NCBI GenBank assembly: GCA_965197665.1
Contig: CBDANO010000005.1
Coordinates: forward strand, 682,001 to 746,000
Direction: 5' to 3'
DNA: 64,000 bases
Source of the DNA: CBDANO01 sp965197665
GTDB lineage: Bacteria > Chloroflexota > Dehalococcoidia > Lucifugimonadales > UBA3495
Of the stretch, positions 26,336 through 33,373 are shown piece by piece; positions within the stretch are counted from its first letter, which is position 1; every line of letters starts with the position of its first letter. Below the pieces are notes generated by a model, which saw only the letters and a list, made by a program, of their open reading frames with translations, was not told the origin of the DNA and ran no database searches. The position numbers were made by a program, and so were the translations under genes.

Positions 26336-26678
26336 CCGGGGCCGGCAATGTAAGCTTTCGCGGACTCTGTCGGATATTTGCCGGTGATTACGCTGGCGGA
26401 ATCGGGCAACTTGATTTTCCCTAGCATTGGTTCTAGCCTGGTTCCATTCTTACACTATTAAGATAAGAAAAATGGTAATGGCTGCGCAAGCCTAACGCGC
26501 CCTTACCGGGCGCTGGAGAATGCGTCCGGGCATGATGCGAAATACACCGGATTCGAACGAAGAGGAACCTCCGCCCAGCGACGGTGGGGAGAAAACGCCC
26601 GGTGAACCTGTGTGGATCGCGGGATTCGCCTCGGCGCTTAACAGCCGGCGCATTGTAAAGGAGGCGGCCACAGCAAAC
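26336..26678. other. Intergenic region before the PIG-L gene
   Basis: About 340 bases. An open frame from 26,520 extends into the PIG-L gene but the extra residues look unlike the family. Otherwise no feature seen. Confidence 0.4.
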
Positions 26679-27422
26679 ATGGAGATCGTCACCGAAGCGC
26701 CCCGCCGGGCCTTGGCGGTCACTCCCCACCCCGACGATTGCGAAGGAGGGTGCGGTGGGACTCTATCCAAGTGGATCAAACAGTCAGGCACCGAAGCGGT
26801 GGTGGTCCTTTGCACCAATGGAGATAAAGGCACCGGGGACCGCAGAATGACTCCGGCTCGGCTGGCCGCTACCAGAGAGCAGGAGCAGCAAGAGGCCGCC
26901 GACGTCATGGGGGCCAAAAGGGTTATTTTCCTCTCTCATCCCGATGGAGGCCTTGAGGATACGCCGCTGTTTCGAGGGCAGCTCGTGCGGGCCATCCGTA
27001 GACACAAGCCTGAAGTTATTTTGGCCATCGACCCCTTTCGAATTCTCAGCCACACCCACCGGGACCACCGGGTAAGCGGCCAAGTGGCGGTGGACGCGGC
27101 CTTTACTTACGCTTGGAACGAGTTGCACTTTCCGGAGCAGATAAACCAAGAAAGGTTGGAGACCCACCAGGTCCGGGAAGCTTACCTCTGGGGGACCGAA
27201 TCTCCCGACGCCTTCGTGGACATAAGCGACTACCTGGAGTTGAAAGCCGAGTCTTTGAGCCGGCACGTCAGCCAAATGTCCTCCGACCCGGTGAGGCGGG
27301 CCGAGAGGATTCGAAAAGGCGCCGCCCGGCAGGGAGAGGCGGCGGGCTTGGCTTACGCCGAGGGCTTCCGGCGCGTGCGGTTCGACCCCGGGTCCCTCGC
27401 CTGGGAGTTCATGAATTCCTAG
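26679..27422 (+). CDS. PIG-L family N-acetylglucosaminyl deacetylase-like protein
   Basis: LmbE/PIG-L zinc deacetylase of 247 residues. The zinc site begins with ALAVTPHPDDCEGGCGGTL, and the distal histidine is in SHTHRDHR. Members deacetylate amino sugars in thiol, antibiotic or lipid-linked glycan synthesis; the substrate here is unknown. I use ATG 26,679, preceded by AAAGGAGG at 14 bases, because the zinc motif normally begins near the N-terminus. A start at 26,520 would add 53 acidic, proline-rich residues. Confidence 0.85.
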   Translation: MEIVTEAPRRALAVTPHPDDCEGGCGGTLSKWIKQSGTEAVVVLCTNGDKGTGDRRMTPARLAATREQEQQEAADVMGAKRVIFLSHPDGGLEDTPLFRGQLVRAIRRHKPEVILAIDPFRILSHTHRDHRVSGQVAVDAAFTYAWNELHFPEQINQERLETHQVREAYLWGTESPDAFVDISDYLELKAESLSRHVSQMSSDPVRRAERIRKGAARQGEAAGLAYAEGFRRVRFDPGSLAWEFMNS

Positions 27423-27518
27423 CCGCCGTCCCACCGCCGCCGGAGACGCCTCGGGTGCAGCGAGTGAGGACCGGAAGCCGGTCTTCCCCCTTTGAAAGCC
27501 GCCGGCGGAAGCATTCGT

Positions 27519-27878
27519 TCAGTCTTGCCGCGGGACCGCTTGCTGGAAGAGCTGATCAGACTTGGCCGCCATGATGAAATCGTTGCGGTGCAGATTGCGA
27601 ATCTTATGGGTCCACCAAGTTACGCCCACCCTCCCCCACTCCGTCACCAGCTTAGGGTGGTGGCCTTCCTCCTCGGCCAGATTGCCCAACTCGTTGGTGA
27701 AATTCAGCGCCTGCCTGAAATTGTCGAACTTGAAGACTCGGTCCAGCTTGCTGACGCCGTCGTCATCTATCAAGTCCCACTGAGGAACTAGGGGGCCTAA
27801 CTCAGACACCTCCCGTGCGGTAACGGGCGGAGAATCCCGGCGGCAAGCCACGCATTTTTCCTGGTTAAGTGAACTCAT
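27519..27878 (-). CDS. 4a-hydroxytetrahydrobiopterin dehydratase (PCD-like)
   Basis: Pterin-4-alpha-carbinolamine dehydratase family, 119 residues. The core motif EEEGHHPKLVTEWGRVGVTWWTHKI matches the family's HHP..WWTH signature. With no aromatic amino-acid hydroxylase nearby, a role in recycling molybdopterin or folate-type pterins is as likely. The conserved upstream CVACRR pair of cysteines is an extra, possibly metal-binding. ATG 27,878 has GGAGGAG nine bases upstream. Confidence 0.85.
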   Translation of the reverse strand: MSSLNQEKCVACRRDSPPVTAREVSELGPLVPQWDLIDDDGVSKLDRVFKFDNFRQALNFTNELGNLAEEEGHHPKLVTEWGRVGVTWWTHKIRNLHRNDFIMAAKSDQLFQQAVPRQD

Positions 27879-28036
27879 TTCCACTCTCCTCCAATGCTTA
27901 TACCGGCCCAGCGGCAAATAGGCCGGCGATTATCTCCATTTTAACACCGAGCAAAGACCCCGCCGTCCTTGTGAAGCAGACGCCGACAAGGGTATAGTTT
28001 CTTGGAGTCGATTCACTCTTTAGGGAAGGAGCGTCG

Positions 28037-28420
28037 ATGGGATTGACAGCATTGCACGTTGAAGTCGGCAACCCGGCGGAACCGGACGTTACCGAGACGT
28101 TGGAGTTTCTTGTCGATTCCGGCGCCGTTTACTCGGTTGTTCCCAAGCATGTTCTGGACAGACTCGGGATACTGCCTCTGGTGGAACAGGAATTTCGATT
28201 GGCGGACGGCTCCGGAATTACCCGCAGAAAAGGCGTTGCGCTTTTCAAATTGGGAGAGCGGGTAGGCGGTGCGGACGTCATTTTCGGCGAAGAAGGGGAC
28301 AGTCAACTCTTGGGAGCTTTTACGCTGGAAGCCCTCGGCTTGGCTCTGGACCCGTTGCGGAGAGAGCTAAGGGAGTTGCCCATGGTCCTAGGCGGCATGC
28401 CGAACACCTTGCCCCGGTAG
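28037..28420 (+). CDS. Retropepsin-like (clan AA) aspartic protease
   Basis: Single-domain aspartic protease of 127 residues, active as a dimer if like the family. Catalytic motif FLVDSGAVYSVVP, followed by the flap region RLADGSGITRRKG and a second hydrophobic-hydrophobic-Gly (LLGAFTLEALGL). AAGGAG precedes the ATG and TATAGT (27,992-27,997) is a likely -10 box. Two related proteins occur in this window (32,988 and 46,827). Substrate unknown. Confidence 0.8.
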   Translation: MGLTALHVEVGNPAEPDVTETLEFLVDSGAVYSVVPKHVLDRLGILPLVEQEFRLADGSGITRRKGVALFKLGERVGGADVIFGEEGDSQLLGAFTLEALGLALDPLRRELRELPMVLGGMPNTLPR

Positions 28421-28477
28421 CCGCCGGTCCGCCAGCCCGGGTGATGTTTATGTTAAGCGGGGTTGTTCCGGCGACCT

Positions 28478-29827
28478 ATGCCTGATTCCAGCAACTACAC
28501 AGTGTCAATTCACTTCGACCGCCGGCTATATCGCCACGACATTGCGGGCTCGATAGCCCACGCCCGCATGCTGGCCAAGCAGGACATCATTAGCCGTGAG
28601 GACTCCAACCGCATCATCGAAGGCCTCCAGGACATACGTCAAGAGATAGAAGCCGGCACGTTCAGTTGGGACCCTTCGCTGGAAGACCTGCACATGAACA
28701 TCGAAAGCCGGCTGCGCCAGTTGGTCGGCCCCGCAGCCGGGCGGCTTCATACCGGCCGCTCACGCAACGACCAGATCGCCTTGGACATGCGCCTCTACAC
28801 CAAGGAGGTTATCAACAAAACAATCGGCGGTCTCCAAGGTGTCCAACGTGCTTTGGTGGCATTGTCGGAACGCTACCAAGACGTACTGATGCCCGGATAT
28901 ACCCACCTGCAAAGGGCCCAACCGGTGCTGTTTGCTCACCATATGCTTGCTTATTTCCAGATGATCGGGCGCGACGTGTCCCGGTTCCGAGACTGCTATC
29001 AACGGGCCGACGTGCTTCCCCTTGGCAGCGGCGCGCTGGCCGGAGTCCCTTACCCATCCGACCGGGAGTTTCTGGCGTCGGAATTGGGTTTCAGTCAAAT
29101 CAGCGCCAATAGCATGGACGCAGTCTCGGATCGGGACTTCGTGATTGAATACGTTGCCGCCGCCGCCGTCTGCATGATGCACTTCTCTCGCTTGGCCGAG
29201 GAGCTGGTCTTATGGTCCAGCCGGGAGTTCGCTTTCGTCCAATTAGCCGAGGAGTTTACCACCGGCAGCAGCATCATGCCGCAAAAGCGCAACCCCGATT
29301 TTGCCGAGTTAGCCCGAGGTAAGACGGGGCGGGTCTACGGCCACCTCATGGGCCTGTTGACGGTGCATAAGGGACTGCCCCTAACTTACAACCGGGACTT
29401 GCAAGAGGACAAAGAGGGGTTTTTCGACACGGTGGATACTTTGCTACCGACGCTGGACGTTTTTCAGGGTATGCTTTCCGGTCTGAATCTCAACGCAGAC
29501 CGGGTGGGACTTCTGGCAGGGGAGGCTCAGGCACTGGCCACCGACTTGGCGGACTATCTGGTAGCCAAAGGGGTACCGTTTAGGGAAGCCCACGGCCTGG
29601 TTCGGGAGCTATGCCGCTACTGCGAGGAGCAAAACAAAGAACCCGGCGACTTGGACCTGGAAGAGTACCGGCGGTTTTCGCCCCTCTTCGACCAACGAGT
29701 CTACCTGATCACCGCCGAGTCTTCGGCGGCGGCCCGAGACATCCCCGGCGGCACGGCGCCGCAACGGGTGGCCGACGCCTTGGCCCAAGCCAAGAAAACC
29801 CTGGAGGAAGGTGCCGATGCCCTCTGA
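28478..29827 (+). CDS. argH: Argininosuccinate lyase
   Basis: Last step of arginine synthesis, splitting argininosuccinate to arginine and fumarate. Conserved: HTGRSRNDQIALDMRLY, GYTHLQRAQPV, LPLGSGALAG and the catalytic loop GSSIMPQKRNPD. The family usually begins with a WGGRF-type block before SISFD.RLY; here only about twelve residues precede SIHFDRRLYRHDIAGS, and an in-frame stop lies just upstream of 28,463, so the N-terminus is short. TTG 28,463 is an alternative start. It overlaps rpe by 11 bases. Confidence 0.92.
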   Translation: MPDSSNYTVSIHFDRRLYRHDIAGSIAHARMLAKQDIISREDSNRIIEGLQDIRQEIEAGTFSWDPSLEDLHMNIESRLRQLVGPAAGRLHTGRSRNDQIALDMRLYTKEVINKTIGGLQGVQRALVALSERYQDVLMPGYTHLQRAQPVLFAHHMLAYFQMIGRDVSRFRDCYQRADVLPLGSGALAGVPYPSDREFLASELGFSQISANSMDAVSDRDFVIEYVAAAAVCMMHFSRLAEELVLWSSREFAFVQLAEEFTTGSSIMPQKRNPDFAELARGKTGRVYGHLMGLLTVHKGLPLTYNRDLQEDKEGFFDTVDTLLPTLDVFQGMLSGLNLNADRVGLLAGEAQALATDLADYLVAKGVPFREAHGLVRELCRYCEEQNKEPGDLDLEEYRRFSPLFDQRVYLITAESSAAARDIPGGTAPQRVADALAQAKKTLEEGADAL

Positions 29828-30506
29828 GGCGTACATCCAGATCGCGCCGTCGATTCTGTCCGCCGACTTCGGCAAGCTCGGAGAAGAGGTTAAGGAGGCC
29901 GCCGCCGCCGGCGCAGACTTGGTCCACGTGGACGTAATGGACGGCCGGTTCGTGCCAAACATTTCCTTGGGCGAGGTGGTGGTGGACGCCCTTCGCGCCT
30001 CCACGCATCTTCCCCTCAATATTCACCTGATGATTCTGGACCCGGACGCTCTACTTCACAGTTTCGTGAAATCAACCAGCGACCAAATAATTGTTCACGC
30101 CGAGGCCTGCCGGCACCTGCACCGCACCGTCACCGGAATCAAGAGCCAAGGTAATCAAGTAGGCGTGGCAATCAATCCGGGAACGCCCATATCCGCCGTA
30201 GAAGAGGTGCTGCCTCTACTGGATATGGTGCTGGTGATGTCGGTGAACCCAGGCTTCAGCGGGCAGACCTTCATCCCGGAGACGCTGGACAAAATCAAAC
30301 GGCTGCGGCAAGTGATTTCCAGCGGGGGTTACCATGCCCGGATCGAGGTAGACGGCGGCGTCAAAGCCGATTGGACGGCTCAGGAATCGGTGCGGGCCGG
30401 AGCGAACATACTCGTGTCGGGCAGCGGCATCTTCAACAAAGGGGAGTCGGTGGCGGAGGCCATGAAGCGGATGCGCTGCTGCTTACACGGGTTGGCAACG
30501 GGGTAG
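29817..30506 (+). CDS. rpe: Ribulose-phosphate 3-epimerase
   Basis: TIM-barrel epimerase interconverting ribulose-5-phosphate and xylulose-5-phosphate. Family blocks are APSILSADFGKLGEE, DLVHVDVMDGRFVPNIS, VLVMSVNPGFSGQ.F and IEVDGGVKADW, with metal ligands (His, Asp) present. ATG 29,817 lies eight bases after GGAGGAAG inside the end of argH. Length 229 is slightly above normal owing to a short C-terminal extension. Confidence 0.94.
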   Translation: MPSEAYIQIAPSILSADFGKLGEEVKEAAAAGADLVHVDVMDGRFVPNISLGEVVVDALRASTHLPLNIHLMILDPDALLHSFVKSTSDQIIVHAEACRHLHRTVTGIKSQGNQVGVAINPGTPISAVEEVLPLLDMVLVMSVNPGFSGQTFIPETLDKIKRLRQVISSGGYHARIEVDGGVKADWTAQESVRAGANILVSGSGIFNKGESVAEAMKRMRCCLHGLATG

Positions 30507-30636
30507 AGGGTTACATCGAGACGCTTCCCAGCGCTTCCCGGGGCTTATTCCAGGAACTAACACGCCCGCGAGTCCGGCTCGGTAGACAGAAGTAATAAGT
30601 CCCCGGCTCGGCCCTCGCGCGAAGCTCCGGCGGATG

Positions 30637-30843
30637 CTAGAGGGCGGCTAGGGCCTTCCTGACCCGGGGAGACTTGGGCACGGAGCGCAAGCAGCGGCTG
30701 CATATCTTAACCTTGATGTGCTTGCCGTCTTGAAACAGGGTCTGCTTGTGTACGTTGGCCTTGAAGCGGGTCTTGGTATGGCGGTTCGAGTGGCTGACGT
30801 TATTGCCGCTCATCCCGGACTTGTGACAGATCTCGCATCTCAT
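30637..30843 (-). CDS. rpmB: 50S ribosomal protein L28
   Basis: Ribosomal protein of 68 residues with the zinc-binding form (CEICHKSG near the start and CSRCLRS near the end). SGNNVSHSNRHTKTRFKANV is the L28 signature. It stands alone, flanked by about 130 bases on each side. Confidence 0.95.
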   Translation of the reverse strand: MRCEICHKSGMSGNNVSHSNRHTKTRFKANVHKQTLFQDGKHIKVKICSRCLRSVPKSPRVRKALAAL

Positions 30844-30984
30844 GATTTCGAGTCTCCGGCATGGCCGTCGCGCCTCGAGACGAGTCCTCGACTAGGGCCT
30901 TCGGCTGATAGTTAGTCAGATTAGCATACTACGGGACTTTCTTACAAGGAAACCGGCGCCGTCAACCTCCGGCTTCTATCCACC

Positions 30985-31590
30985 TCAGCCTTGCTCCAGC
31001 CTACGGGCAGGGTCGTTGGCCGGCAGGACGTCCCGCAGCTCTCCCCGAAGCTTCCACTCCGGCACCGGGGCCTCGCGGCCGGCCTTGGGCACGAAACCGG
31101 AGCGCTCGACCAGTTGATAGTTATGAACGTACCGCGGGCAGTTCTTGTATACCTCCGTTATGTCCACTCGAATGATGAACTGGGCCCCCGGATACTCTCG
31201 GAGCAACTCGTCGTCATCTTGCACCCTCGCGACGCCCTGTATTCTCAACCTTTGCTGCCCCGGAAAGTCGATGAGCAGAATTCCGACGTTGGGATTCACC
31301 AATAAGTTGCCCATCGACTGATATTTGCCATTGCCGTCGTAGTTGGGGAAGGCCAAACATCGCTCATTCACCACCCGCAGGAATCCGGGGTCTCCCCCCT
31401 TGTAGGAACAGGTCGGCAGACCACGGTGATCGCAGGTAGCCAGGAAGAACATATCAGCCCTTTCGATGAACTCCCGCTCTTCGGTACCGATCCGGTCCGA
31501 TGCTCTTCCCGCCAGTCGGTCGGCGAGGGCCCGGGTGTCGAACCGGTCCTGCCAATGCCGGTTGCCTTCATGGAAGTCATGGACCTTCAT
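30985..31590 (-). CDS. Pyridoxamine 5'-phosphate oxidase-family (PPOX) flavoprotein
   Basis: Split-barrel FMN- or F420-binding protein of 201 residues. Features: FIERADMFFLATCDHRGLPTCSYKGG near residue 40, FPNYDGNGKYQSMGNLLVNPNVGILLIDF and the C-terminal RYVHNY. It resembles the PPOX-class FMN-dependent flavoprotein group often annotated as DNA-binding or detoxifying; a role in vitamin B6 is unlikely. The ATG overlaps the folB stop (ATGA), so translation is coupled. Confidence 0.82.
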   Translation of the reverse strand: MKVHDFHEGNRHWQDRFDTRALADRLAGRASDRIGTEEREFIERADMFFLATCDHRGLPTCSYKGGDPGFLRVVNERCLAFPNYDGNGKYQSMGNLLVNPNVGILLIDFPGQQRLRIQGVARVQDDDELLREYPGAQFIIRVDITEVYKNCPRYVHNYQLVERSGFVPKAGREAPVPEWKLRGELRDVLPANDPARRLEQG

Positions 31591-31982
31591 GGCCTATCTC
31601 CCTGGACTCTGTAGATTTCCACGGCCGCGTTATCGATGACCGAGCCTCGTATCGGCGGGCGCGGCTTCTTCAAACAGACCCGCACCGCGTCGACCGGGAA
31701 CTCGCCCAGCACCTTGTCGGCGATGGCTTGGGCCGTGGCTTCCAATAAGTTCCTCGACTCACCTTCCAGAACCCCTTGGACCGCGCGGTACAACTGAGGG
31801 TAGCTCACGGTGTCCTCAAGGCTGTCCGAGGCGCCCGGCTTCTTCAAGTCCAACTCCACCGCCAAGTCAACTACGTAGGACTGCCCCAGGGCCCGCTCCT
31901 CCGGGTTAGCTCCGTGAAAGCCATAGAATTGCATTCCTTCCAAGACTATCCGGTCCGGGGTCACCGAGGGATCAGTCATCAA
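31587..31982 (-). CDS. folB: Dihydroneopterin aldolase
   Basis: Folate-pathway enzyme of 131 residues converting dihydroneopterin to hydroxymethyl-dihydropterin and glycolaldehyde. Motifs: IVLEGMQFYGFHGANPEERALGQSYVVDL, LEATAQAIADKVL and VRVCLKKPRPPI. It precedes the PPOX gene with a four-base overlap. folP and folK are 15 kb away. Confidence 0.92.
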   Translation of the reverse strand: MMTDPSVTPDRIVLEGMQFYGFHGANPEERALGQSYVVDLAVELDLKKPGASDSLEDTVSYPQLYRAVQGVLEGESRNLLEATAQAIADKVLGEFPVDAVRVCLKKPRPPIRGSVIDNAAVEIYRVQGDRP

Positions 31983-32039
31983 CCGCCAGCCACTAGCGTC
32001 CGGCGTTGAGTTCCAGGCTGAACGCCGGCAGATTAGCTT

Positions 32040-32924
32040 CTAAGTTTGGGTGTTACGGGCCGCAACGGCGTCCGCGATGGCCAACAAGTTCTGGGCCCGC
32101 TTGACAACGGGTACGTCAATCATCCGCCCCTCCAAGTCTACCGAACCCCGGCCTTCCGCCTCGGCCCGGTCCCACGCCTCCACCACTTGGCGAGCATAAT
32201 CAACTTCCTCCGGGGACGGACTGAAGGTCTGGTTGATTACCTCGAGTTGGGCCGGGTGTATAGCGAATTTACCGGTGTATCCCAAGCGACGGGCCGCTTG
32301 CGCGTCCATCTTTAGCCCCTCCGGGTCCCGAAATCGAACGAAGGGCGAGTCCAAGGAAGCCACCCCGGCGGCCCGGGCCGCAATCGGCACGGCGGCCCGG
32401 GGAAAATAGACCTCTTCCCCCGCATCCGTGCGCTGGATGCCCATGTCGTTGGTGTAATCCTCGGCCCCGAAGGCGATAGCAACAGTCCGGCGTGAAGCCG
32501 AGGCTATCTGACGCACCGACGTGACGGCCGCGGCGCTCTCTATCCAGGGAATCAGCTTAACTTGGCCGGGCTTCAACCCGGCCTGGGTTTCCGCCGACGA
32601 TATGATCCGGTCCGTCTCCTGAATATCCCAGACCGACCCGGCCTTGCCGATGCTGATTCCGTAAAGACATGGCCCAACAACGGCGGCGCCCTCGCCGGCG
32701 GTGAGTCCCGTGTCCAGAGAGTTCAAACGCGCCATGACCCGGCGGCCGGCTCGGGCCAACCGGGGGACCCACTGCCGGGCCAATTCGCGGGCATTCTCCT
32801 TCTCCGACGCAGGCACCGAATCCTCAAGGTCAACCATGATGACGTCGGCGTCAAAAGACAGGGCCCGCTCCAGCATGTTGGGCCGGTTGCCCGGCACGAA
32901 GATTACGCTTCTGATTAGTTCCAA
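32040..32924 (-). CDS. HpcH/HpaI-CitE family CoA-ester lyase
   Basis: TIM-barrel lyase of 294 residues like citrate lyase beta subunit, malyl-CoA or citramalyl-CoA lyase. Visible are SVIFVPGNRPNMLERAL, ADVIMVDLEDSVPASEKENAR (metal-binding Glu/Asp), KLIPWIESAAAV and IAFGAEDYTNDMG. With no citrate lyase alpha or gamma gene nearby it is probably a stand-alone CoA-ester lyase of carbon metabolism. Confidence 0.85.
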   Translation of the reverse strand: MELIRSVIFVPGNRPNMLERALSFDADVIMVDLEDSVPASEKENARELARQWVPRLARAGRRVMARLNSLDTGLTAGEGAAVVGPCLYGISIGKAGSVWDIQETDRIISSAETQAGLKPGQVKLIPWIESAAAVTSVRQIASASRRTVAIAFGAEDYTNDMGIQRTDAGEEVYFPRAAVPIAARAAGVASLDSPFVRFRDPEGLKMDAQAARRLGYTGKFAIHPAQLEVINQTFSPSPEEVDYARQVVEAWDRAEAEGRGSVDLEGRMIDVPVVKRAQNLLAIADAVAARNTQT

Positions 32925-32987
32925 GAGCCCCTCTGTTGGTTTGCACGGTTATTGGTGAGGGGAACGCCTCACCACCTCCTTCCAACT

Positions 32988-33368
32988 CTATCCCACTTGC
33001 AAATCCAACTGCAGCAGGTACGGCGGGTGTATTTCATCGTCCGGCACCCGTTCTATCTGCTGAGTTACCGGGTTTACTCTGAACCGCAGGTTCTCCAGCA
33101 GCTCATACCCTAGCAGGGGAGTAGAGGCGGGAACAAGCAGGGCGCCGAACCTCTGTCCCATGAGCTCGCCAACGGCGAAATAGGTCTCCACATCAACTAG
33201 GCCGGTGGCGCTCATCAACCTCACGGTTCCTCCGGTGGGCTGTAGTTCCAGTCCTTCAATCTCATCCGGTGGCAGGGTCATATACGTCGAGCCGGTGTCT
33301 ACCAGGAACGTATATTCCCGCTCCTCGTGTTCCCCGAAAACCTTGGCCTTTACTTGCGTAACTCCCAT
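32988..33368 (-). CDS. Retropepsin-like (clan AA) aspartic protease
   Basis: A 126-residue protease domain with catalytic motif FLVDTGSTYMTLP and the distal LLGYELLENL. It starts six bases past the polA stop, with GGAG upstream of ATG 33,368, and is probably co-transcribed with polA. The C-terminal VNPVTQQIERV resembles other bacterial members of this group. Role unknown. Confidence 0.8.
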   Translation of the reverse strand: MGVTQVKAKVFGEHEEREYTFLVDTGSTYMTLPPDEIEGLELQPTGGTVRLMSATGLVDVETYFAVGELMGQRFGALLVPASTPLLGYELLENLRFRVNPVTQQIERVPDDEIHPPYLLQLDLQVG

Positions 33369-33373
33369 GGCCC

